Below, in pieces: positions 1-6,231 of a stretch of DNA of 6,231 bases. Where the stretch lies: positions 1-6,231 of the forward strand of contig DVMK01000011.1 of NCBI GenBank assembly GCA_018715025.1, given 5' to 3'. The notes beneath the pieces were generated by a model. The model worked only from the letters and a program-made list of their open reading frames with translations, did no database searches and was not told the origin of the DNA. The DNA is from Candidatus Caccousia avistercoris. Lineage in GTDB: Bacteria; Bacillota; Clostridia; Oscillospirales; Acutalibacteraceae. The translations under genes and the position numbers were made by a program. Each line of letters begins with the position of its first letter. Positions within the stretch are counted from its first letter, which is position 1.

Positions 1-8
1 AGTTTTAT

Positions 9-443
9 ATGACGATTGTTCCGTACCTTCACAAAGCCCAATACTACGAAACCGATCAAATGGGGATCATTCATCATTCCAATTATATCCGTTGGTTTGA
101 GGAAGCCCGGGTGGATTACCTGGAGCAGGTGGGCATGGGCTACGGCGAAATGGAGCGGCACGGCATCTCCAGCCTTGTTTTGGCTGTAACCTGCGAGTAT
201 AAAAGCATGACCCGCTTCGGCGAGACCGTGCGCATCGCCGTGTGGGTGGCAGAGTACACCGGGGTAAAGCTGCGGGTGGCGTACCGGGTAGAGGATGCGG
301 CTACCGGCCAGCTGCGGTGTACCGGCGAAAGCCGCCACTGCTTTCTGAACCAGGCAGGGCGGCCTGTGTCTTTGAAGCGCGCCGCGCCTCAGTACCACGA
401 AACCTTTCTCGCCATGCTGCAGGCGGGCCAGCCTGCGGAATAA
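9..443 (+). CDS. YbgC/FadM-like acyl-CoA thioesterase, hotdog fold
   Basis: A 144-residue protein of typical single-hotdog length, predicted to hydrolyse acyl-CoA thioesters in the cytosol. The N-terminus carries the 4-hydroxybenzoyl-CoA thioesterase/YbgC signature: YYETDQMGIIHHSNYIRWFE (residues 12-31), with the catalytic-type Asp16 in ETDQMG, His22-His23 and Asn25-Tyr26 before the long hotdog helix. The C-terminal half has the usual pattern ending in G-R-P-V (117-120) before a short basic tail. The ATG at position 9 is the natural start because the conserved block begins soon after it; its ribosome binding site would lie mostly before the window. It ends in TAA, with 157 bases to the next gene, so co-transcription with the MATE gene is uncertain. 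The family assignment is firm. The substrate cannot be read from the sequence, and assignment to the Tol-Pal-associated YbgC role is not supported because no tol genes are nearby. Confidence 0.9.
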   Translation: MTIVPYLHKAQYYETDQMGIIHHSNYIRWFEEARVDYLEQVGMGYGEMERHGISSLVLAVTCEYKSMTRFGETVRIAVWVAEYTGVKLRVAYRVEDAATGQLRCTGESRHCFLNQAGRPVSLKRAAPQYHETFLAMLQAGQPAE

Positions 444-446
444 AGG

Positions 447-527
447 CCCCGTTGTCAAAAGCGCCAAACCTCCGCGCCCTGCGGCGGGGGATTTCTCTGG
501 GAAAGGGCTTGCTTCCCGCAGGAGAAA
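447..527 (+). other. GC-rich stem-loops downstream of the thioesterase gene
   Basis: Two potential stem-loops follow the thioesterase stop. In the first, CCCCG (447-451) can pair with CGGGG (485-489), or more locally CCGC (472-475) with GCGG (481-484) across a 5-base loop. In the second, TTTCTC (492-497) pairs with GAGAAA (522-527), and inside it GGGAA (499-503) pairs with TTCCC (513-517). Neither is followed by a clean T-tract, so they are not convincing intrinsic terminators. They may be a weak terminator, part of a structured leader, or chance in GC-rich DNA. The second structure encloses the putative -35 box of the MATE promoter. Confidence 0.25.
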
Positions 528-537
528 CAGGTACAAT
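509..537 (+). promoter_or_regulatory. Putative sigma-A promoter for the MATE operon
   Basis: TTGCTT (509-514) and TACAAT (532-537) are separated by exactly 17 bases, a good match to the housekeeping consensus. Transcription would start near 543-545, leaving a leader of about 56-58 bases before the MATE start at 601. It is the best promoter candidate in the 157-base gap. The call rests on hexamer match and spacing only. Confidence 0.5.
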
Positions 538-593
538 ACCCTCAGTGAGGGGAAGCACGCTTCCTCTTTCTATTTTGCAAACGACTGAGGGTA
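537..593 (+). promoter_or_regulatory. Perfect 10-bp inverted repeat overlapping the MATE ribosome binding site
   Basis: TACCCTCAGT (537-546) is the exact reverse complement of ACTGAGGGTA (584-593), with 37 bases between. Inside lies a smaller hairpin in which GGAAG (551-555) pairs with CTTCC (560-564) around the loop CACG, extendable outward to 547/568 with G-U pairs. The right arm contains GAGGG (587-591), the only good Shine-Dalgarno match ahead of the ATG at 601 (9-base gap). If the arms pair in RNA the ribosome binding site is buried. However, transcription from the promoter at 509-537 would begin inside the left arm, so only part of that arm would be in the RNA. A double-stranded operator for a repressor is the alternative. 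Confidence 0.5.
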
Positions 594-600
594 GAGACAA

Positions 601-1980
601 ATGGCAAGGACAAACGACTTGGGCAGAGATCCGGTGGGGCGGCTGGTGTTCCGGCTTGCCATCCCTTCCATGCTGGCGCAGTTTGTGAACGTGCTGTACA
701 GCATTGTAGACCGGATGTACATCGGCAACATTCCGGAGATAGGCGACGCGGCCCTGGCTGGGGCTGGGGTGTGCGGCCCCATTGTGACGCTTATCTCCTC
801 CTTTGCGTTCCTGGTAGGCATGGGCGGCGGCCCCATTATGGCCATGAGTATGGGGGAGGGGGACCGGGAAAAGGCCCGGAAAATCCTTTCCAACTGCGCC
901 CTCATGCTTACGGTGCTGGCGCTGGCGCTGACGGTTCTGCTTCTGCTGGTGAAAGAACCCATGCTCATGGCCTTTGGGGCCAGCGAAGCCACCTTTGGGT
1001 ACGCGGACTCGTACCTGACCATCTACGTGGCAGGCACCTTCTTCGCCGTCCTCTCGGTAGGGCTGAACCAGTTTATCATCTGCCAGGGGTTTTCCGGCAC
1101 GGGAATGTTCACGGTGCTCATTGGCGCGGTGCTGAATATTGCGCTTGACCCCGTTTTCATTTTTACCTTCGGCATGGGGGTGGCGGGGGCGGCCCTGGCC
1201 ACGGTTATTTCCCAGGCGGGCAGCTTCGCCTTTGTGCTGGCCTTCCTGCTGGGGAAGCGGGTGCACGTGCGCCTTTCCTTCGGCGGCTATTCCTGGCGGG
1301 TGATGCGCCGGGTGCTTATGTTCGGCTTTTCCCCGTTCATCATTACCGCCACAGACAGCGTGCTGCTCATTGTGCTGAACAGCGTGCTGCAGCGGTACGG
1401 CGGGCCGCAGATGGGGGACGTGTACGTTACCTGCGCCACCATTGTGCAGAGCTACATGCAGCTCATCACCCTCCCCATGGGCGGAATCACCGGCGGAACG
1501 CAGCCAGTTTTGAGCTTTAACTACGGGGCGAAAAACATTGCCCGCATCAAGCGGGCTTACGTGTTTATTTTTGGCCTGTGCGTGTCCTTCACCCTGGTGA
1601 TGTTCCTCATCAGCCAGCTGGCTTCCGGCGGCTTCGTGGGCATCTTCACCCAGAACCCCCAGGTGACGGAGCTTTCCGTGTGGGGAATCCGGGTGTTCAC
1701 CCTGGGCATCATCCCCCTGGCCTTCCAGTACGAGGTGGTGGACGGTTTTACCGCCCTGGGGGTGCCCCGGCTTGCCATCACCCTTTCCCTCACCAGGAAA
1801 AGCCTCTTTTTCATTCTCACCCTGGCGCTGCCGGCGTTTCTGGGTGCTGCGGGCGCTTTCTATGCGGAGCCTGCCGCCGACATCTTCTGCGGCGTGCTCT
1901 CTACCCTGGTGTATGCGCTGGTGATTAACCGCCTGCTGCGGGAACGGGAAATTGCGCCGGACGAAACGATAAAAATATAG
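601..1980 (+). CDS. MATE-family multidrug/metabolite efflux transporter
   Basis: A 459-residue integral membrane protein of usual MATE length, expected to export cationic drugs or metabolites in exchange for Na+ or H+. It opens with NDLGRDPVGRLVFRLAIPSM (residues 5-24), typical of clostridial MepA-like pumps, then VDRMYIG (36-42) at the end of helix 1. Hydrophobic stretches fit about 12 helices in two halves, roughly 14-35, 50-76, 98-117, 136-160, 168-190, 193-217, 238-262, 274-297, 318-340, 358-378, 390-415 and 422-445. LDPVFIF (182-188) closes the first half. In the second half GGTQPVLSFNYGA (298-310) is the family's conserved Gly/Pro/Asn-Tyr-Gly-Ala motif. The ATG at 601 has GAGGG (587-591) upstream. 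The gene begins a closely spaced three-gene set, 15 bases ahead of the methyltransferase. Family is certain; substrate is unknown and no drug specificity should be assumed. Confidence 0.95.
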   Translation: MARTNDLGRDPVGRLVFRLAIPSMLAQFVNVLYSIVDRMYIGNIPEIGDAALAGAGVCGPIVTLISSFAFLVGMGGGPIMAMSMGEGDREKARKILSNCALMLTVLALALTVLLLLVKEPMLMAFGASEATFGYADSYLTIYVAGTFFAVLSVGLNQFIICQGFSGTGMFTVLIGAVLNIALDPVFIFTFGMGVAGAALATVISQAGSFAFVLAFLLGKRVHVRLSFGGYSWRVMRRVLMFGFSPFIITATDSVLLIVLNSVLQRYGGPQMGDVYVTCATIVQSYMQLITLPMGGITGGTQPVLSFNYGAKNIARIKRAYVFIFGLCVSFTLVMFLISQLASGGFVGIFTQNPQVTELSVWGIRVFTLGIIPLAFQYEVVDGFTALGVPRLAITLSLTRKSLFFILTLALPAFLGAAGAFYAEPAADIFCGVLSTLVYALVINRLLREREIAPDETIKI

Positions 1981-1995
1981 GATTGGAGCGGCAAT

Positions 1996-3114
1996 ATGGA
2001 ACAATTTCAAATGGCAGTCCCCTGCCTGTTGGGGGTGGAAGGCTTCGTGGCCGCTGAGCTGCGGGCCATGGAGGCGGCAGAGGTAACCCCCCAGAACGGC
2101 CGGGTGCTGTTCCGGGGGGACGCGGCCATGCTGGCCAGGGCCAGCCTTTGGTGCCGGTACGGGGAACGGGTGCAGATCTTTTTGGGCAGCTTCCGGGCGC
2201 TCACCTTTGAAGAGCTGTTCCAGGGGGTTCGCGCCCTGCCCTGGGAGCAGTGGATTGGCAAAAAGGACGCCTTCCCGGTGAAGGGAAGAAGCCTGAATTC
2301 CAAGCTTTCCAGCGTTCCCGCCTGCCAGTCTATTGTGAAAAAGGCGATGGCAGAGCGGCTGGGCAGGCGGTACGGGCTTCCCTGGCTGGAGGAAACGGGC
2401 CCCGTTCACCAGGTGCAGTTTTTGCTGATGAAGGATCAGGTGAGCCTGATGCTGGACGCCACCGGCCCCGGCCTTCACAAGCGGGGGTACCGGGCAGAGT
2501 CCACCCAGGCGCCCCTGAAGGAAACCCTGGCGGCCGCCATGGTGCACATGGCCCGCCTTCGCCGGGACGGCCGGCTGTACGACCCGTTCTGCGGCTCCGG
2601 CACGCTGCTGATCGAGGGGGCGCTGTACGCCATGAACATTGCCCCCGGCCTGCGGCGGAAATTTGCCGCGGAAAAATGGGGAGCCGTTCCCCAGGCGGTG
2701 TGGAAGCAGGAGCGGGAACGGGCCCTTTCCCTGGTGCGGCGGGACGCGGCCTTTGAAGGGTTCGGTTCTGACATTGACCCGGCGGCGGTGGCCCTCGCCC
2801 TGGAAAACGCCAAAAAAGCAGGGGTAATTTCCCGCATCCGGGTAGAGCAGCGGGACGTTAAGCAGTTTGCCCCAGAGGGGGAGGGGGGCTGCGTAGTGTG
2901 CAACCCTCCTTACGGGGAACGGCTGCTGGACCTGCGCCAGGCCCGTGAGATTACCCGGGAAATGGGCCGGGTGTTCCCCCGCAGACCCGGGTGGAGCTAC
3001 ACCGTCATCAGCCCGGACGATGATTTTGAGGAATGCTTCGGCCGCCGGGCCGACAAGCGGCGCAAGCTGTACAACGGCATGATCAAGTGCCAGGTGTACC
3101 AGTATTTCAAATGA
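1996..3114 (+). CDS. THUMP-domain class I SAM-dependent RNA methyltransferase (RlmL/YpsC-like)
   Basis: A 372-residue protein resembling the N-terminal methyltransferase half of RlmL and the stand-alone Bacillus YpsC, predicted to place an N2-methyl group on a guanine in 23S rRNA using S-adenosylmethionine. Residues 1-60 match the RlmL N-terminal ferredoxin-like region (CLLGVEGFVAAEL at 10-22). About 65-155 is the THUMP RNA-binding domain. LHKRGYR (160-166) is the conserved linker to the methyltransferase domain. DPFCGSGT (196-203) is SAM motif I, GSDIDP (257-262) supplies the acidic loop for the ribose, and NPPYGERL (303-310) is motif IV, the NPPY signature of amino-group methyltransferases. 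All key motifs are intact. The ATG has GGAG (1985-1988) seven bases upstream and lies 15 bases after the MATE stop, implying co-transcription. The exact modified nucleotide is inferred from family relatives, and the second RlmK-like half found in the E. coli protein is absent. Confidence 0.93.
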   Translation: MEQFQMAVPCLLGVEGFVAAELRAMEAAEVTPQNGRVLFRGDAAMLARASLWCRYGERVQIFLGSFRALTFEELFQGVRALPWEQWIGKKDAFPVKGRSLNSKLSSVPACQSIVKKAMAERLGRRYGLPWLEETGPVHQVQFLLMKDQVSLMLDATGPGLHKRGYRAESTQAPLKETLAAAMVHMARLRRDGRLYDPFCGSGTLLIEGALYAMNIAPGLRRKFAAEKWGAVPQAVWKQERERALSLVRRDAAFEGFGSDIDPAAVALALENAKKAGVISRIRVEQRDVKQFAPEGEGGCVVCNPPYGERLLDLRQAREITREMGRVFPRRPGWSYTVISPDDDFEECFGRRADKRRKLYNGMIKCQVYQYFK

Positions 3115-3139
3115 GCCTTGGGAAAGGGGAGGGGACGGC

Positions 3140-4057
3140 TTGAAAACGGTATTTTTGGTAAATCCATCGGCAGGGAAGCGGGATCCGCGGGAGGAGGCGC
3201 TTCCCCCTTTCCTGGCCTATTGGCAGGCCCAGGGCGCGCCCTTTGAGGTGCGCCTGACAGAAGCGCCGGGCCACGGGGAACAGGTGGCCCGGCAGCTGGC
3301 GGCCGCTGGGGAAGAGCTGCGCCTGTATGCGGTGGGGGGCGACGGCACCTTCCGCGAGGCAGCCGCCGGTGCGGCCGGCTGCCCGAACCTTCACCTGGGC
3401 GTCATCCCCTGCGGCTCTGGGGACGACCTGGTGCGCAGCTTCGGCGGGCGGGAAGTATTCCTTTCCCCAGAACGGCAGTTCCGTGCCCAACCGCGGCCGC
3501 TGGATTTGATTTTGACCGAGTACGGCCCCGCCGCCGGCATGTGCGCCATTGGTATGGACGCCTCGGTGGCCTACTACATGGTGCAGTTCAAGCGCCTGCC
3601 GCTGGTAACCGGCCCCATGGCCTACAACCTGGCCCTGCTGAAATGCTTTTTCGGCAGGCTGGGGGTAGACATGGAGGTTGCCATTGACGGGGAAGCGCCC
3701 TTTTCCGGAAATTTTGTGTTTGCCCTGGCGGGAAACGGCCAATACTACGGGGGCGGCTACCGGGGCGCGCCCCGGGCGGTGCCGGACGACGGCCTGCTGG
3801 AGTTCGTCCTCATCCGCAAGCCGGGCAGGCTGAAAATTCTGCGCATGCTGGGAACGTACAAGCGGGGCGGCCATTTGGACTCCCCCGCCTTCGCCCCGTA
3901 CCTGGAGTACCGGCGGGGAAAACGGATGGAAATCCGCGCCAGGCAGGAGGCGGTGGCCACCTGCGACGGGGAGTGCGTAAAAACGCGGCAGATTTCCTTC
4001 ACGGTAAGCCCCGGCGCGTTCTCTTTTCTGCAGCCGCTTCCGGCGGAAAATTCCTAA
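3140..4057 (+). CDS. Diacylglycerol kinase catalytic-domain protein (YegS/DgkB-like lipid kinase)
   Basis: A 305-residue soluble lipid kinase-family protein of usual length, predicted to phosphorylate diacylglycerol or a related lipid at the inner face of the membrane using ATP. VNPSAGK (7-13) begins the nucleotide-binding domain, VGGDGT (65-70) is the hallmark catalytic loop, and PCGSGDDLVRSFG (90-102) aligns with the usual P-x-G-T/S-G-N-D-F/L-A-R motif. The C-terminal beta domain has GNGQYYGGGYRGAP (198-211), DDG (216-218) and CDGE (275-278), positions that bind metal and close the active site in this family. Oddity: the usual Asn of GSGND is Asp95 here. The start is TTG, chosen because GGGGAGGGG (3126-3134) lies five bases upstream and VFLVNPSAGK needs nearly the whole N-terminus. 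It sits 25 bases after the methyltransferase gene and probably ends that operon. Diacylglycerol recycling versus another lipid or sphingoid-like substrate cannot be separated from sequence alone. Confidence 0.9.
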   Translation: MKTVFLVNPSAGKRDPREEALPPFLAYWQAQGAPFEVRLTEAPGHGEQVARQLAAAGEELRLYAVGGDGTFREAAAGAAGCPNLHLGVIPCGSGDDLVRSFGGREVFLSPERQFRAQPRPLDLILTEYGPAAGMCAIGMDASVAYYMVQFKRLPLVTGPMAYNLALLKCFFGRLGVDMEVAIDGEAPFSGNFVFALAGNGQYYGGGYRGAPRAVPDDGLLEFVLIRKPGRLKILRMLGTYKRGGHLDSPAFAPYLEYRRGKRMEIRARQEAVATCDGECVKTRQISFTVSPGAFSFLQPLPAENS

Positions 4058-4063
4058 TTGTAA

Positions 4064-4087
4064 AAAAATTATGAAATCATGATTTTT
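4064..4087 (+). terminator. AT-rich hairpin after the lipid kinase gene, possible weak terminator
   Basis: AAAAATTATG (4064-4073) pairs with CATGATTTTT (4078-4087) around the loop AAAT, a 10-bp stem with one G-U pair, starting just after the stop codon at 4057. The A-tract on the left and T-tract on the right give the look of a terminator that works in either direction, but the stem has only one G-C pair and would be weak. The same A/T tracts lie at about -50 to -70 relative to the groESL start and may instead act partly as an upstream promoter element. Confidence 0.35.
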
Positions 4088-4100
4088 CTTCAAAAACCTC

Positions 4101-4129
4101 TTGATTTTTCTAGAGCAAGCGGCTAAAAT
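4101..4129 (+). promoter_or_regulatory. Sigma-A promoter of groESL
   Basis: TTGATT (4101-4106) and TAAAAT (4124-4129) are separated by exactly 17 bases. Predicted transcription start is near 4136, inside the left arm of the CIRCE operator, the standard geometry for HrcA-repressed heat-shock operons. The A/T-rich stretch just upstream (4081-4097, GATTTTTCTTCAAAAAC) could serve as an UP-like element. Confidence 0.85.
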
Positions 4130-4133
4130 AGTC

Positions 4134-4160
4134 TTAGCACTCAAAAAGAAAGAGTGCTAA
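4134..4160 (+). promoter_or_regulatory. CIRCE operator (HrcA binding site)
   Basis: TTAGCACTC (4134-4142), nine bases, then GAGTGCTAA (4152-4160) is a perfect match to the consensus CIRCE inverted repeat with its invariant 9-base spacer. HrcA binds this DNA and represses groE and dnaK operons; the repressor is inactivated when GroEL is occupied by unfolded protein. The element overlaps the predicted transcription start, so it would also form the 5' end of the mRNA. hrcA itself is not in the window. Confidence 0.98.
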
Positions 4161-4192
4161 ATGATAAAGTGAACACTGATCTTCTATATTTT

Positions 4193-4200
4193 AAGGAGGA
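4193..4200 (+). promoter_or_regulatory. Strong ribosome binding site that sets the groES start
   Basis: AAGGAGGA (4193-4200) is a near-perfect Shine-Dalgarno sequence seven bases before ATG at 4208. It decides the start: a longer in-frame reading from GTG at 4154 would begin inside CIRCE and add 18 residues foreign to GroES. The ATG at 4203 is out of frame. Confidence 0.9.
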
Positions 4201-4207
4201 ACATGCA

Positions 4208-4492
4208 ATGACCATCAAACCTTTAAGCGACAGAGTCCTGATTAAAATGGAGGAAGCAGAAGAGACCACAAAGAGCGGCATCCTGCTGGCTGGCTCCGCC
4301 AAGGAGAAGCCCCAGGTGGCGGACGTTATCGCGGTAGGCCCCGGCGGCGTGGTAGACGGCAAAGAGGTTGTCATGAACGTGAAGGTGGGCGACCGGGTTA
4401 TCACCAGCAAATACTCCGGCACGGAGATTAAGCTGGACGGCGAAGAGTACACCATCGTCCGTCAAAGCGACATCCTGGCGGTTGTAGAATAA
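4208..4492 (+). CDS. groES: Co-chaperonin GroES (Cpn10)
   Basis: A 94-residue protein of normal GroES length, forming the seven-subunit lid that caps GroEL in the cytosol. It begins MTIKPLSDRVLIKMEEAEET, the canonical N-terminal signature in which PLSDRVLIK covers residues 5-13. The mobile loop that contacts GroEL follows as TKSGILLAGSAKEKPQ (about 20-35), with the hydrophobic I-L-L contact triplet. GPGG (44-47), VKVGDRVI (about 59-66) and the C-terminal EEYTIVRQSDILAVVE pattern complete the fold. The start at 4208 is fixed by the ribosome binding site at 4193-4200. Expression is under the promoter at 4101-4129 and the CIRCE operator. groEL follows 63 bases downstream in the same direction, the classic bicistronic arrangement. 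No anomalies were seen. Confidence 0.98.
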   Translation: MTIKPLSDRVLIKMEEAEETTKSGILLAGSAKEKPQVADVIAVGPGGVVDGKEVVMNVKVGDRVITSKYSGTEIKLDGEEYTIVRQSDILAVVE

Positions 4493-4542
4493 ATACACAG
4501 GCAAAATCACAGCTATTCTTTATCATATAATTAGATTGCATT

Positions 4543-4547
4543 GGAGG
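4543..4547 (+). promoter_or_regulatory. Ribosome binding site that sets the groEL start
   Basis: GGAGG (4543-4547) lies eight bases before ATG at 4556. An in-frame TTG at 4541 would add five residues (MEEST) but overlaps this site and lacks one of its own, so the ATG giving MAKQIIYG is the true start. Confidence 0.88.
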
Positions 4548-4555
4548 AATCAACC

Positions 4556-6184
<1,629 letters not shown>

Positions 6185-6231
6185 TAGATGCCGAAAACCC
6201 TTGAAATGACTGGATTCCAGCGTAGAGAAAA

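Noticed and set aside
547..568. Possible guanidine-II (mini-ykkC) hairpin ahead of an efflux gene
   Set aside because: The loop reads CACG rather than the required ACGR, and there is no second matching hairpin, so the class does not fit.
301..2547. Very long open frame (748 codons) on the minus strand
   Set aside because: It lies antisense to the thioesterase, MATE and methyltransferase genes. Its translation is low-complexity and rich in His, Gln, Gly and Pro, with no domain pattern, as expected for a shadow frame in GC-rich coding DNA.
4161..4172. Three-codon frame (Met-Ile-Lys-stop) in the groES leader
   Set aside because: No ribosome binding site precedes it and so short a frame is expected by chance.
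4154..4207. In-frame GTG extension of groES by 18 codons
   Set aside because: The GTG lies inside the CIRCE operator, has no ribosome binding site, and the added residues match no GroES; the strong site at 4193-4200 specifies 4208.
4526..4531. Perfect TATAAT between groES and groEL
   Set aside because: No -35 match at suitable spacing and no extended -10 TG. Transcription would start about five bases before the groEL ribosome binding site, so it is more likely AT-rich linker than a promoter.

Overview
The window is an ordinary-looking stretch of a GC-rich bacterial chromosome with every supported gene on the + strand. The protein families and sequence style (MepA-like MATE pump, RlmL-type THUMP methyltransferase, YegS-type lipid kinase, HrcA/CIRCE-controlled groESL with a sigma-A-type promoter, strong GGAGG ribosome binding sites) point to a Firmicute. 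My best guess is a GC-rich clostridial gut-type organism (Oscillospiraceae/Ruminococcaceae-like). That placement is inference from sequence style, not from a database match.

Layout: (i) 9-443, a YbgC/FadM-like hotdog acyl-CoA thioesterase whose upstream control region lies outside the window. (ii) 444-600, a 157-base intergenic region with GC-rich stem-loops, a plausible sigma-A promoter (TTGCTT-17-TACAAT) and a perfect 10-bp inverted repeat whose right arm contains the ribosome binding site of the next gene. (iii) 601-4057, three closely spaced genes that probably form one transcription unit: a MATE efflux pump, a THUMP-domain rRNA N2-guanine methyltransferase (15-base gap) and a diacylglycerol/lipid kinase-family protein starting with TTG (25-base gap). 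(iv) 4058-4207, an AT-rich hairpin, a TTGATT-17-TAAAAT promoter and a perfect CIRCE operator in the leader. (v) 4208-6184, groES and groEL, 63 bases apart. The last 47 bases contain no complete terminator and may hold the first codons of another reading frame.

Functionally, groES and groEL encode the two halves of the GroE folding chamber and are almost certainly repressed by HrcA at CIRCE. The three-gene unit upstream mixes drug or metabolite export, ribosome modification and lipid phosphorylation, and I see no evidence of a shared pathway. I found no mobile element, CRISPR array, tRNA or rRNA, and no convincing novel multi-gene system. The item most worth a second look is the inverted repeat that could hide the MATE ribosome binding site.
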